A model generated the notes under the pieces. The model had not been told where the DNA came from and made no database searches. It saw only the letters and a list, made by a program, of their open reading frames with translations. DNA of 64,000 nt from an uncultured Candidatus Saccharibacteria bacterium. Lineage in GTDB: Bacteria > Patescibacteriota > Saccharimonadia > Saccharimonadales > Saccharimonadaceae. The DNA lies in assembly GCA_947302125.1 (NCBI GenBank), contig CAMYUL010000002.1, positions 1-64,000 of the forward strand, read 5' to 3'. The translations under genes and the position numbers were made by a program. This document shows, one piece after another, positions 27,890 to 38,586 of this stretch. The stretch's first letter is position 1, and every line of letters starts with the position of its first letter.

Positions 27890-29239
27890 ATGCCAAGGCC
27901 GGCGGCGCGGCCAAATCCCTCACTCCAGCCCGCCAAGCACCATTCCAAGAAAATCCATCCCTCATGGATCTTTTTGTTACTTTGCATTGGCGTCATTGTT
28001 GCTGATATTTTCCTGAATGTTTTTGCTCGTCAAAATAGTTTTGAGAATGTGCTCGGCCGAACCGTTACGCTTTCTGCCAAAATCGCCAAGGATCCAGCCG
28101 AAAGTGATTCAAAAAAGCTCAACCTCACTCTCGAAAACATAGCAATCGATGGCCATAAATTTGACGGCACAATCTTCACACAAGTTAATAATAATAGTCT
28201 GCGACGTTCGGACATCATTGTCATTGAAGGGGAATTAAGCGAGGGCTTTGGCAATTACGGAGCGTCATTATATCAGCCAACTATCAAAGAAATCAAGCGC
28301 CCAGACCCTGGCGATATTTTTCTGGACTTTCGCGATTTCTTTGCGCAGGGAATTAAGGACTATCTCCCCGAGCCACAATCCGGCCTAGGCCTCGGCTACT
28401 TGCTCGGCCAAAAATCTGGCGTTGACCAAGAGCTTCAGGAAGCATTAAGAACAGTCGGACTCACACACATCATCGTCGCTTCCGGCGCCCACCTCGCCAC
28501 CCTTACCGGCTTCGCCAAAAAACTCGGCAGGAAGGTCTCTAGATTCTCTGCCTTCCTGCTATCGGCACTACTTACAATTTGCTTTATCGGAATCACCGGC
28601 TTATCTCCCAGTATGCTCCGCGCCGGGCTCGTCACTTTTCTCTCGCTCATCGCCTGGTATTTTGGCCGCGACACTAGCCCGGCCAGAATCATCACCATCG
28701 TTGCTGCGATTACATTGTTAAAAAATCCAATGTATTTAACCGACCTTGCCTGGCTACTTTCCTTTGCCGCATTTATAGGCATTTTAATAGTCGGCCCAGC
28801 AATCGTTAAATTTCTTTACGACAAATCGAGGAAGCCAGGGTTCATCGCCAGCACCTTAATATCTTCCGCCGCCTCCGCGCTCACTTGCTCGCCGCTGCTA
28901 CTATTTTTCTTTGGCCAAATTTCTTTGATCTCCATCGCCGCAAATCTACTGGTCCTCCCGACAGTTTCCATCGCCATGGGCTTAACTTTCTTGACTGGCC
29001 TCTTTGCTACGATTAATTTTGCGCCACTCGCCGCGCTCACTGCGAGACTCGACCTCATTATCCTGGACTATCAAATCGCGATCGTCAATTTCTTTGGCTC
29101 CGCAAAAATCTTTCTAATCACCATTGATAAAAATAATCCGCTAGTATTCCTACTTTACATTCCGCTTATGCTTGCACTTGTCCTTAAGCTTTGTTATCCT
29201 AAAATTAAGCTTCGCCTCTTGCGCAAGCACCAGGCCTAA
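27890..29239 (+). CDS. comEC: ComEC/Rec2-family DNA uptake channel
   Basis: LRTVGLTHIIVASGAHLATLTGFAKKLG; multiple TMs. Confidence 0.9.
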   Translation: MPRPAARPNPSLQPAKHHSKKIHPSWIFLLLCIGVIVADIFLNVFARQNSFENVLGRTVTLSAKIAKDPAESDSKKLNLTLENIAIDGHKFDGTIFTQVNNNSLRRSDIIVIEGELSEGFGNYGASLYQPTIKEIKRPDPGDIFLDFRDFFAQGIKDYLPEPQSGLGLGYLLGQKSGVDQELQEALRTVGLTHIIVASGAHLATLTGFAKKLGRKVSRFSAFLLSALLTICFIGITGLSPSMLRAGLVTFLSLIAWYFGRDTSPARIITIVAAITLLKNPMYLTDLAWLLSFAAFIGILIVGPAIVKFLYDKSRKPGFIASTLISSAASALTCSPLLLFFFGQISLISIAANLLVLPTVSIAMGLTFLTGLFATINFAPLAALTARLDLIILDYQIAIVNFFGSAKIFLITIDKNNPLVFLLYIPLMLALVLKLCYPKIKLRLLRKHQA

Positions 29240-29338
29240 ATCCTCACACGATTTTGCCCATGAAGCTTCAAAGTGCTATAATATAAGAGAAGTAATACTT
29301 ATTTTGTAGCTAAGAAATTATAAGAAAAGGAGTTTTAT

Positions 29339-30364
29339 ATGGCAAAAAAATCAGAAGAACCAGCCGCCAAAAATGATGGCAAGAATCAGGCCCTCAAATT
29401 AGCGATTGACCAAATTACTAAGCAATTTGGCGATGGCTCAATTATGAAGTTGGGCGACACTCAGAAAATTGATGTCGAGTTGCTCCCATCTGGCTCATTA
29501 GCCCTAGACCTCGCGCTTGGCGGTGGCTATCCAAAGGGTAGAATTATTGAGATCTACGGTCCAGAATCTTCCGGCAAGACTACTTTGGCGCTTCACGCTA
29601 TCGCCGAGATTCAGAAGCAAGGTGGCCAGGCTGCTTTCATCGATGCTGAGCACGCACTTGATCCTGCCTATGCCAAGAAAATCGGCGTTAATACTTCCGA
29701 CCTTCTCATTTCTCAGCCGGACAACGGCGAGCAGGCTCTCGAAATTTGCGAGACCCTAGTTCGTTCCGGCGCCGTTGACCTTATCGTGGTTGACTCCGTT
29801 GCCGCTCTCGTTCCGCAGGCTGAGATCGATGGTGACATGGGTGACGCGCAGATGGGTCTTCAGGCTCGCTTGATGAGCCAGGCCATGAGAAAGCTCACCG
29901 GCATTATCAGCAAGTCTAAGGCTACCGTCATCTTCATTAACCAGATCCGCATGAAGATTGGCGTGATGTTCGGCAATCCAGAAACTACTACCGGTGGTAA
30001 TGCTCTTAAGTTCTATGCTTCCGTTCGTATCGACATTAGAAGAATCGGCCAGATCAAGGAAGGCGACAATATCAATGGTAACCGCACTAAGATCAAAGTC
30101 GTCAAAAACAAGATCGCTGCGCCTTTCCGCACCGCCGAGTTCGACATTATGTACAATGAGGGTATTTCCAAGACCGGCGACATCCTCGACCTTGGCGTTG
30201 AGTATGGTGTTCTCGAAAAATCTGGCGCCTTTATTAAGTACAATGGCGAGACATTGGGTCAAGGCCGCGAAGCCGTCAAGAAACTATTTAAAGAAGATCC
30301 AAAGTTAATGGCCGAAATCGAAAAGCAAGTTAGAGAAAAGGCTCTCGTAAAGAGCGAAGATTAA
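29339..30364 (+). CDS. recA: Recombinase RecA
   Basis: [36 protein letters not shown]. Confidence 0.99.
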   Translation: MAKKSEEPAAKNDGKNQALKLAIDQITKQFGDGSIMKLGDTQKIDVELLPSGSLALDLALGGGYPKGRIIEIYGPESSGKTTLALHAIAEIQKQGGQAAFIDAEHALDPAYAKKIGVNTSDLLISQPDNGEQALEICETLVRSGAVDLIVVDSVAALVPQAEIDGDMGDAQMGLQARLMSQAMRKLTGIISKSKATVIFINQIRMKIGVMFGNPETTTGGNALKFYASVRIDIRRIGQIKEGDNINGNRTKIKVVKNKIAAPFRTAEFDIMYNEGISKTGDILDLGVEYGVLEKSGAFIKYNGETLGQGREAVKKLFKEDPKLMAEIEKQVREKALVKSED

Positions 30365-30366
30365 TC

Positions 30367-30915
30367 ATGCACCAAGACGAGCTTTGGCAGGAATATAATC
30401 AATTGGGCGAGCCATTGTCAAACGGTGGCCGTCCAATCGTTAAAGGCAATCCGAAGGACGACGAGGATAGCATTGTTGGCATCGTTATAGTAATAGTTAT
30501 TCGTAAGACCGAGCGCGGCCTAGAGCTTTTGTGGCAAGAGCGCGGCCCAGACGTAGACAATGCCGGAAAATGGGATTTGTCTGCTGGCGGCCATATTAAT
30601 TATGGCGAAACTATTTTGCAAGCCGCTAGACGTGAGGCGCATGAAGAAATCGGTCTAGAGGCGGCAGACGATCGCCTCTACTATGCGTATTCTATCGCTC
30701 AGAATACGCATCGCTACTGCTGGACCTATATTTACGACCACTCTGATTTAGAAGATAATTTTAGCTTCAACGATCGCGAAGTTGCCTCCGTCAAATGGGT
30801 GCCATACGTAGATACGCCAGATTTTCTGAAGAACTATTGCAAGGAACACGTCGCCAAGGATACATTATATTTTGAGGCATTGGAAGGCTGGCTGAAACTT
30901 CATGGATATTGTTAG
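30367..30915 (+). CDS. NUDIX hydrolase
   Basis: GGHINYGETILQAARREAHEEIGLEA Nudix box. Confidence 0.94.
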   Translation: MHQDELWQEYNQLGEPLSNGGRPIVKGNPKDDEDSIVGIVIVIVIRKTERGLELLWQERGPDVDNAGKWDLSAGGHINYGETILQAARREAHEEIGLEAADDRLYYAYSIAQNTHRYCWTYIYDHSDLEDNFSFNDREVASVKWVPYVDTPDFLKNYCKEHVAKDTLYFEALEGWLKLHGYC

Positions 30916-31555
30916 CTTAAATAGCGAGCCCACTATACCTAGGTTGTCATCGTGCACTCACCTACAAATTACTAATATTAAGCAAGCCGTCAAAAACGAG
31001 AACCGTGTCAATATTTTTGTTGATGGTAAATATGATTTTTCGTTAGATATTAGCCAGCTAGTAGACTTCAAATTAAAAGTTGGCCAAAAAATCACCGAAC
31101 AGGATCTAGAAAAATATCGTAAAGCCTCGAGCTTCGGCAAATTATATCAAAGAACTCTAGAATGGGTACTTACCCGCCCACATTCTGTTAAGGAAACGAA
31201 AGACTATTTGTTCAAGAAACATGCTGAAAAGGAAGATAGCGAGAAAATCATTAAGACCTTGCAGGAAAAATCTTATTTAAACGACGAGGCCTTTGCTAGA
31301 TTTTATGTAGAAAATCGCTTCGTCAAAAAGGGAATTAGTAAGAAACGCTTAGAACTTGAACTTACCAAAAAAGGTATAGACAGACAAATTATTGAAGATA
31401 CTTTAGCGAGTTCCGAGCGCAGTGACGAAGACGAAATCAAAAAAATTATCGCCAAGAAGCGCAATAAGTACGACGATGAGAAGCTAATTGCCTATCTTAC
31501 TCGTCAAGGTTTTTCGTATCAGCTGTCGAAAGATTTGGTTCTCGGAACGGATTAA
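30902..31555 (+). CDS. recX: Regulatory protein RecX
   Basis: ALRYL-like helical repeats: RTLEWVLTRPHSVKETKDYLFKK...YLNDEAFARFYVENR. Confidence 0.88.
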   Translation: MDIVSLNSEPTIPRLSSCTHLQITNIKQAVKNENRVNIFVDGKYDFSLDISQLVDFKLKVGQKITEQDLEKYRKASSFGKLYQRTLEWVLTRPHSVKETKDYLFKKHAEKEDSEKIIKTLQEKSYLNDEAFARFYVENRFVKKGISKKRLELELTKKGIDRQIIEDTLASSERSDEDEIKKIIAKKRNKYDDEKLIAYLTRQGFSYQLSKDLVLGTD

Positions 31556-32102
31556 CAAAGTTCGGTACAAAGTCTTCAGTCATGGCTTTCTTGCGGATTT
31601 TTGATTCCTCGTCTTTGACAATGATTTTATCGTCAGTTACTTTCACGACTTCGCTCCTGCCGATTACGAGCTCAGGATCAATAAATGATTTCAGAAGCGG
31701 TCTTCGCACTATTAGTTGTTGGACCATAAAATCGTCAGAGTTTACCATGTAGCTAGAGACTTTGCCGAGCTTAGAGCCCTTCTTAGTCTCGACGCTCTTG
31801 TCGATTAACTTAAAATCAATCTCTAGAATTTTTTGCAACTTAATTACATCAGCGTCATTTACGAATTCGTCTGCCGAATCGACTATTGCTCCAAGTCCCA
31901 TGGAAAATTCGCGGATGTCCTTAGTCTGCAAAATATCGCCATTCTCTCCGCCAACTTCTGGACCGATTAGCCTAAAGGCTTCGACTTTCAGATTGTCAGG
32001 ATTGATAATAATCTCGGACACTTCGGCGATTTTGCCGCCCATGTGCACGCTAAGAATCGGGAGATTTAGTAGACTACTGGACTTGATTAGCATAATCTCA
32101 TT
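31497..32102 (-). CDS. PRC-barrel domain protein
   Basis: LPILSVHMGGKIAEVSEIIINPDNLKVEAF and second repeat; likely start near 32096. Confidence 0.75.
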   Translation of the reverse strand, partial: NEIMLIKSSSLLNLPILSVHMGGKIAEVSEIIINPDNLKVEAFRLIGPEVGGENGDILQTKDIREFSMGLGAIVDSADEFVNDADVIKLQKILEIDFKLIDKSVETKKGSKLGKVSSYMVNSDDFMVQQLIVRRPLLKSFIDPELVIGRSEVVKVTDDKIIVKDEESKIRKKAMTEDFVPNFVNPFREPNLSTADTKNLDE

Positions 32103-32943
32103 ATAACACAAAATAATCTTTATATAGCGTCACGAGCTTGTCGCCCGGGAGATTGAATTTTTTGTGCGACGCATAAGTCCTAATAGCTGACAGAAATTCC
32201 ATAATCTGTGGTCTAGTTGCAGAAGTGCCAGACTTAAGCAGCCCTGCGCGCAAAATTTCTAGTGCCACTTTATCATCTAAGTCAGAAAACCAGGCGCGCT
32301 CATATCTGCCATCAGCCGGAAGTAAATCGGCAACGATTTTATCAATCTCATTTTTTAGTGCGATTTGTTTTTGATGACAATCATAGACCAGACGGAAGTT
32401 CTCGCTAGGGATTTCAGAAAGTTTTTCGCGCATGCGATTTCTAAGATACACATCTTCTGTATTTGATTGATCTTGCCTAAAAACCACCTCGTGCTTGCTG
32501 GCAAGCTTCAGTACGTCACTTTTTGATTGGCCGGATTCCAAAAAGAAGTGGCGGATGCTTTTGTCAGAAAACGGAACTAACCCGCGCCAGCCGGTTCCAC
32601 GTGCGAAGTTAATTGCAACAGACTCCACCAAGTCGTTTACGTGGTGCGCAGTCCAAATCTCCCCGCCCACTTCCTCGGCGACATTCCGCAAAAATTCATA
32701 ACGAAGAGCACGGGCTTGCTCTTCGGACTTGATCTCGCCAGGCTCTGCCGCGGCTGTATAAAATGGGACGTCAAATTTTTCCGCCCACTTACGTACAAAC
32801 TCCGCGTCGTCGTCGGATGATGGGCGCATTTTGTGGTTGTAATGCGCCACTACAAGATCGCTGCGCACGCTTGGGTCGTTAGCCAGCAAGGTCAACATCA
32901 ACATCGAATCCACCCCGCCAGAGATTGCCAAAACCCGTTTCAT
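32101..32943 (-). CDS. tilS: tRNA(Ile)-lysidine synthase
   Basis: LAISGGVDSMLMLTLL PP-loop; HHVNDLVESVAINFARGTG. Confidence 0.92.
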   Translation of the reverse strand: MKRVLAISGGVDSMLMLTLLANDPSVRSDLVVAHYNHKMRPSSDDDAEFVRKWAEKFDVPFYTAAAEPGEIKSEEQARALRYEFLRNVAEEVGGEIWTAHHVNDLVESVAINFARGTGWRGLVPFSDKSIRHFFLESGQSKSDVLKLASKHEVVFRQDQSNTEDVYLRNRMREKLSEIPSENFRLVYDCHQKQIALKNEIDKIVADLLPADGRYERAWFSDLDDKVALEILRAGLLKSGTSATRPQIMEFLSAIRTYASHKKFNLPGDKLVTLYKDYFVL

Positions 32944-32961
32944 ATATTATAATATTATATC

Positions 32962-34749
32962 ATGGATACAGATAAAATCAGGAATTTTTGTATCATTGCC
33001 CACATTGACCACGGCAAGTCTACTTTGGCTGATCGCATGATGGAAATTACCGGCACTGTCGAAAAACGCGAGATGAAAGCGCAGCTTCTTGACAGCATGG
33101 AACTTGAGCGTGAGAAGGGTATCACTATTAAGCTCACACCAGTGCAGATGCACTACAAAGGCTACGAGCTGAACTTGATCGACACTCCCGGTCACGTTGA
33201 TTTTTCTTATGAAGTTTCGCGCAGTCTGCAAGCCGTGGAGACTGCGATTCTAGTGGTTGATGCTACGCAGGGAATTCAGGCGCAGACTCTTGCTAATGTT
33301 TACCTAGCCCTAGAACAAGATTTATATATCATTCCAGTTATTAACAAGATTGACCTCCCAGCTGCAGACGTTAAGAAAGTCGAAGACCAAATTATTAATC
33401 TGCTTGGCTGTGGCCGAGAAGAAATTATTGGTGTTTCCGCAAAGACCGGGCTCAATGTCGAGCAAGTGCTTGACGCTATTATCGAGCGCGCTCCTGCGCC
33501 GAGAAATGTCAAGACTGATGACGAGGCCTTGCGCGCATTAATTTTCGATAGCTATTTTGACGATTACCGTGGCGTAGTTTTGTATGTCAGAATTTTTAAT
33601 GGCAGCTTGCCAAAGAATGCGGAAATTAGAATGATGGCCGCCGAGAAAAATGGCCTCGCTCTAGAAGTTGGTATTTTGAAGCCGGACATGTCGCCGAAGA
33701 ATAGTTTGGAGGAAGGTGAGATTGGCTATATCGTCACAAACCTAAAGACTACGCGTGAGGCAAAAGTTGGCGATACTGTTACAATTGCAAAGAAGCCGGC
33801 TGGTACGCCACTTCCGGGGTACAAGAATGTTTTGCCATTTGTTTATGCGGGATTTTTCCCAGTCTCAAATGAGGATTACAAGACTTTGAAGGAGGCTATC
33901 GAGAAGTTAGCGCTTTCTGATTCTGCTTTGCAGTACGAGCCGGAGAATTCACCAGTCTTAGGATTTGGCCTGCGTATTGGATTCTTGGGATTACTCCATA
34001 TGGACATCATTCGTGAGCGTCTTGAACGTGAGTTTGATTTGGATCTTGTTGTTACTAATCCTTCTACTAACTATCAAGTCAAGCTCAACTCCGGAGAAGA
34101 AATTGAGATCAAATCTGCCGCCGACCTTCCTGACATGTCGGACGTTCTAGAAATCAGGGAACCATGGGTAAAAGGCGAGATTATTGTGCCGAAGAATATG
34201 ATTGGCAATGTTTTGAACCTAGTAGTAGAAAAACGCGGACACCAGACTAATTTGAGCTATATTGAGGATCGTGCAGTCATCGACTTCGAAGCGCCGATGG
34301 CAAATCTTCTGACCGACTTCTATGATCAGCTCAAGTCGACGACTTCCGGCTACGCTAGCTTTAATTACGAGTTGGCCGATTATCGGTCAGAAGATTTAGT
34401 GCGTGTCGATTTTCTGGTCGGTGGCCAGAAAATCGACGCACTGGCCTGCATGTGCCACCATTCTGAAGCCGATGCCTTGGGCCGCGAAGTCACGAAAAAA
34501 TTGAAAGAGGTTATTCCGCGCCAGAATTACGAGGTGGCCCTGCAGGCCGCCATCGGCGCCAGAATCATCGCCCGGGAAACCATCGGGGCTTACAGAAAAG
34601 ATGTCACCGTCAAAATCCACACCGGCGATCGCGACCGCAAAGCTAAGCTCCTAGAAAAACAGAAGCGCGGCAAGGCCCGCATGAAACGCTTCGGCAAAAT
34701 CGACATCCCATCCGAAGCCTTTACTGTCATGCTAAAGCGCGACGACTAA
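32962..34749 (+). CDS. lepA: Elongation factor 4
   Basis: NFCIIAHIDHGKSTLADRMME; C-terminal KIHTGDRDRKAKLLEKQKRGKARMK. Confidence 0.98.
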   Translation: MDTDKIRNFCIIAHIDHGKSTLADRMMEITGTVEKREMKAQLLDSMELEREKGITIKLTPVQMHYKGYELNLIDTPGHVDFSYEVSRSLQAVETAILVVDATQGIQAQTLANVYLALEQDLYIIPVINKIDLPAADVKKVEDQIINLLGCGREEIIGVSAKTGLNVEQVLDAIIERAPAPRNVKTDDEALRALIFDSYFDDYRGVVLYVRIFNGSLPKNAEIRMMAAEKNGLALEVGILKPDMSPKNSLEEGEIGYIVTNLKTTREAKVGDTVTIAKKPAGTPLPGYKNVLPFVYAGFFPVSNEDYKTLKEAIEKLALSDSALQYEPENSPVLGFGLRIGFLGLLHMDIIRERLEREFDLDLVVTNPSTNYQVKLNSGEEIEIKSAADLPDMSDVLEIREPWVKGEIIVPKNMIGNVLNLVVEKRGHQTNLSYIEDRAVIDFEAPMANLLTDFYDQLKSTTSGYASFNYELADYRSEDLVRVDFLVGGQKIDALACMCHHSEADALGREVTKKLKEVIPRQNYEVALQAAIGARIIARETIGAYRKDVTVKIHTGDRDRKAKLLEKQKRGKARMKRFGKIDIPSEAFTVMLKRDD

Positions 34750-34787
34750 AAGCCGCCGCGCCAATCTCCCCCAAACCACCAAACCCC

Positions 34788-35429
34788 TTAATAACTTTTT
34801 CTTGTTGCAAATTCGTAAAGCTTATCGACCAGCTCGGCAAACACTCCGTCGCGGTCCATATCCGCCCGCACCTGCACTAATAATCCAAGCTGCTGATAAT
34901 GCTTAATTACTGGAATAGTTTTCTCGTTAAACTCGCGGATGCGCTTCTCAAACACTTCGCGATTTCTGTCGTCTTCGCGCTTAGTAGTTTCTTGGCCCTC
35001 ACGTGCGCCAGCTTCGCGCACAGTCTCAAGGCGTAGTTGTACGTCAGCCTCAGAAACATTTAGAAGCACTGCAGCCTTAATCTCGTGTCCGGCCGAACGC
35101 GCAGCCTCCATCACCTGATCTTCCTCGCCGCTCCATCTGCCGACAGACGACAAGACTAGCGCCGAGTCACGCAAATCCTCGCGCGCAAAATACGGCAAAA
35201 CCCATTCATAGAAAATATCAGTTGGCGCCAAATCGCCATTGTCAGTAAAATGCTGATTGGTTTCTTGTTCCATCGCGCGGATAATCATGCCCGAAGACAA
35301 AAACCTCGCGCCAATACTTTCCGCCAATCTAATTCCCACCGTGTCCTTGCCGCTCATCGGCAAGCCAAAAATATCAATCGACCCAGTTCCGAGCCATTCA
35401 CGAATTGCATTTAATTTTTCTTCCATAGA
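34788..35429 (-). CDS. Adenylate kinase-like nucleoside monophosphate kinase
   Basis: IFGLPMSGKDTVGIRLAESIGARFLSSGMIIR; extended -10 just upstream. Confidence 0.8.
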   Translation of the reverse strand, partial: SMEEKLNAIREWLGTGSIDIFGLPMSGKDTVGIRLAESIGARFLSSGMIIRAMEQETNQHFTDNGDLAPTDIFYEWVLPYFAREDLRDSALVLSSVGRWSGEEDQVMEAARSAGHEIKAAVLLNVSEADVQLRLETVREAGAREGQETTKREDDRNREVFEKRIREFNEKTIPVIKHYQQLGLLVQVRADMDRDGVFAELVDKLYEFATRKSY

Positions 35430-35512
35430 ATCATTATAGCACACCGGCCGTGGCTAAAACGCGCAAATATCTAAAATCGTCAAAGAATAACGCCACTCTG
35501 ACCCCTAGAAAA

Positions 35513-35539
35513 TTAGCACTCTTGACTATCAACTGCTAA
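35513..35539 (+). promoter_or_regulatory. CIRCE-like HrcA operator
   Basis: TTAGCACTC-N9-AACTGCTAA; 9/9 left and 7/9 right vs TTAGCACTC-N9-GAGTGCTAA. Confidence 0.85.
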
Positions 35540-35557
35540 TTATATATAATATATAGT

Positions 35558-36313
35558 ATGAACATCACCAAGCGTCAGAAAGAAATTCTTTTCGCAATTA
35601 TTGAGGAATATGCTGAGGTCGCCGCGCCAGTTGGCTCGGTCACCCTTGCCAAACTTTTTGACGTTTCCAGTGCTACTATCCGTGCGGAGATGAGCAGGCT
35701 CGAGGAGGCCGGTCTCATCACCCAGCCGCATACTTCCGCCGGCCGCATCCCGACTGACGCCGGCTACCGTTTCTATGTAAACGCGCTCACAGAAAATCCA
35801 ACTAGCACCAAGCCGGAAGTAGAAAGCCCGCTTCGTCCAGCTCGTCTCCTAGAAGATAAGACTACTGATCGCAACTTCCACGCCTTGGAGCTTCGCATCT
35901 CTTCGCAGGAGCGTGCCGACTTTGCCATTCGCGGCGCAGTCGACAGCCTCGTGGAGCTTACCGGTAATCTCGGCCTCGCTACTATCGGCGACCAGCTTTA
36001 TCTTTCTGGCATTTCTAGACTTTTCACACAGCCGGAATTTATGGACACTTCTCGCGTTCAGAGCGTCGCCAAGCTGCTCGACAATCTCGAGCCATGGCTC
36101 AAAGAAGCTGCCCCTGGCGAGCCGCTCAATATTTTCATCGGCAACGAAAACCCAATCGGCAAGACTTCTGGGGTTTCGCTAATTATTAGTAAATTCCGCT
36201 CGCCATATTCGGACAATAGCTACATCGGCGTTCTTGGCCCTACCCGTCAGAACTATAGCCGTGTTATGTCTCTCGTCCGTCGCGCCGGAAATATGTTAGA
36301 GGAGGTACTATAA
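35558..36313 (+). CDS. hrcA: Heat-inducible repressor HrcA
   Basis: NITKRQKEILFAIIEEY...FDVSSATIRAEMSRLEEAGLITQPHTSAGRIPTDAGYRFYV. Confidence 0.96.
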   Translation: MNITKRQKEILFAIIEEYAEVAAPVGSVTLAKLFDVSSATIRAEMSRLEEAGLITQPHTSAGRIPTDAGYRFYVNALTENPTSTKPEVESPLRPARLLEDKTTDRNFHALELRISSQERADFAIRGAVDSLVELTGNLGLATIGDQLYLSGISRLFTQPEFMDTSRVQSVAKLLDNLEPWLKEAAPGEPLNIFIGNENPIGKTSGVSLIISKFRSPYSDNSYIGVLGPTRQNYSRVMSLVRRAGNMLEEVL

Positions 36314-36314
36314 A

Positions 36315-36797
36315 ATGATCGGCAAAGATAAGAAAGCTACAAGTAGCAATCACGAATCCGCGGATAACGCAGCTGGTGCTAAGGAACAAGTATTGACTAA
36401 GCAGCTCGCAGAGCTTACTAACGATCTTCAGCGCACCCGTGCCGACTTTGAGAATTATCGCAAACAAATGGATGCTCAAAAATCTCAGGCCATGGAATAT
36501 GCCAAGCAGGAAACCGTCCAGAAATTCTTACCGCTCTTAGACGATCTTGATCGCGCTATCGCTGCTACGCCAGAATTAAAGCCTCTAGAAAAGAACTTAG
36601 AAAAAACCGTCAAAGAACTCGGTCTTGCAAAAATTAACTCTGCTCCAAATACCGACTTCAATCCCGATCTTCACGATGCTGTGATGATGGAAGAGTCCGA
36701 CGGCGACAAGCAGGTCATTGCCGAGGAACTAAGAAGTGGTTACCTCTACAATGGCGCTGTTCTTCGCCCAGCCATGGTCAAAGTCAAAAACGTTTAA
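36315..36797 (+). CDS. grpE: Nucleotide exchange factor GrpE
   Basis: RTRADFENYRKQMDAQ...QKFLPLLDDLDRAI...SGYLYNGAVLRPAMVKV. Confidence 0.94.
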   Translation: MIGKDKKATSSNHESADNAAGAKEQVLTKQLAELTNDLQRTRADFENYRKQMDAQKSQAMEYAKQETVQKFLPLLDDLDRAIAATPELKPLEKNLEKTVKELGLAKINSAPNTDFNPDLHDAVMMEESDGDKQVIAEELRSGYLYNGAVLRPAMVKVKNV

Positions 36798-36847
36798 GCC
36801 ATAAGCGAAATCTTATTTTCTTCTTTTTTTGTGCTATAATTATAACC

Positions 36848-38524
36848 ATGAACAGTTCAAAGAGGGTCCTTGGTTATCAGCTTTTAATGTCAACTTTTGG
36901 TGGTCTTACTGCCATCTTTGCTGCTGCCTTCATGTTCTCTAGTATTGTCCCAGCTACTACTTTTGCTGATGATCTTCCATCTGCTTCTTCCGATCTTGAC
37001 GTAGCTGTATCAGTTACTCCAGTAATCTCCATTAGAACCCTAGACAGTACTGCTACTTCTCCTATCTCTTCCTTGGACTTCAACATCTTACCATCTGCTG
37101 CCGGTACTCGTACTACTCAGACTACCGTAGTAGATGTCTCTACATCCAATGTATCAGGTTATAACCTTCTCATGCAAAGTGACTATCAGAATGGAGCAAA
37201 TTATACTACAGATCTTGTTCATGCTGATCCTACTATTGCTGCTACCACTGCAGGACAGATCCCTACTGCTACTACTGCTACCGTCTCTGCTACTTCCTAC
37301 TGGAACTATTCTAAGTCCTGGAATGAGACCTTAGGTCCTACTGGCAATACTTCAGACTTTTCTAGCTCTAGTATTGCTACGTCAGCTAAGGACAATCAAT
37401 TAATTCCAGCTCATGGTACTCCAGCTACCATCAGAAACGATGTAGACATTGCTACTGCTAGTAGCAAGACCAACATTGATGTTAACATCAACATCGCTAC
37501 CGACAAGACTGCTGGAAGTTACAAGAACAGACTCTTATTTACCGCCATTGCTAATCCTATTCCGGTAGACTATACCCTAACCTTCAACAAGAATACAGAA
37601 GACACTGTGGACAACCTCCCAGCTCCTATTACTGACACTAACGTAGCTACTAGCCATGCCTTTACCATTCCAGACACTGCCAACATGACGAGAAGTGGCT
37701 ACGCTCTCGTTGGCTGGAGTGAAGATCCAAATACTAGACAGGGAACTGGCACTGGTCCTGATGGCTTATATGTTACTGGAGACACATTCACCGTCATTGC
37801 TGATGATCCTAGTCAACCGGATTATTCTCAGCATGGGGTAGGGAGCGCCACGCTTTATGCCGTTTGGGAAGTAGCCTGGACTAGTACTGCAATCAGCGTA
37901 CCAGGCACTTACCTAGCGACAGGCGCTGTTAACCCTAATCGCCAAGTTACGATTGTGACCACTCTCGACTCCGGTGTTTCCGCCAGCGATCTTGGCACCA
38001 TCGGTGTCACTCTCGGAAGCTCCGCCTGCACCAGCCCAACTCTCGGTGCACAAAGTGGTAACCTTACTATCACCTGTACCGCCCCAGACCTTCTCTCCGG
38101 AGACTACACCGTCTCCGTCACCTCCAGCAAGAATACTGGCACCCTAACCGCCACCAACGGCTACCACGTCATTGACGCCCTCGTAGACTTTACTAGGGCC
38201 GGCACTTATTCGGCGAAGATAATACAAACAGGCGCCGATAATATAGTAGCATCTGCGCCTAACAAACAACAGTCCTTCACTACGGTCTCTCGCAACAGAT
38301 CGACTGGGACAATAGCAAGTCACGGCTCTTTAGCTGGTTACTCAAATCTAGGCAATAACCAGAGCCAGTGGTATCGATCTAGTCTTTCAGCAATCATGCC
38401 ATCATCCGGCTGTTACGACATCGGTTACGAGATATATGACAACGGGGCATGGTCCGCCCCGGTTTGGCTCGGTGGCCAATACGTCTGCTATGACGGGACC
38501 AACATTACTCTCCATGCCCTATAA
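36848..38524 (+). CDS. Large secreted surface protein with InlB B-repeat-like module
   Basis: Signal/TM N-terminus; LTFNKNTEDTVDNLPAP...RSGYALVGWSEDPNT...TLYAVWEVAW. Confidence 0.8.
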   Translation: MNSSKRVLGYQLLMSTFGGLTAIFAAAFMFSSIVPATTFADDLPSASSDLDVAVSVTPVISIRTLDSTATSPISSLDFNILPSAAGTRTTQTTVVDVSTSNVSGYNLLMQSDYQNGANYTTDLVHADPTIAATTAGQIPTATTATVSATSYWNYSKSWNETLGPTGNTSDFSSSSIATSAKDNQLIPAHGTPATIRNDVDIATASSKTNIDVNINIATDKTAGSYKNRLLFTAIANPIPVDYTLTFNKNTEDTVDNLPAPITDTNVATSHAFTIPDTANMTRSGYALVGWSEDPNTRQGTGTGPDGLYVTGDTFTVIADDPSQPDYSQHGVGSATLYAVWEVAWTSTAISVPGTYLATGAVNPNRQVTIVTTLDSGVSASDLGTIGVTLGSSACTSPTLGAQSGNLTITCTAPDLLSGDYTVSVTSSKNTGTLTATNGYHVIDALVDFTRAGTYSAKIIQTGADNIVASAPNKQQSFTTVSRNRSTGTIASHGSLAGYSNLGNNQSQWYRSSLSAIMPSSGCYDIGYEIYDNGAWSAPVWLGGQYVCYDGTNITLHAL

Positions 38525-38586
38525 ATATCGCCCCACTTAAAAACATAACCTTTAAATTTCTCTCAAAATAAGCTATAATAATATAT

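Noticed and set aside
27890-29239. Novel DNA-uptake system (ComEC near recA, PilB-like ATPase)
   Set aside because: These are expected competence/T4P components in Saccharibacteria-like genomes; not novel by themselves.
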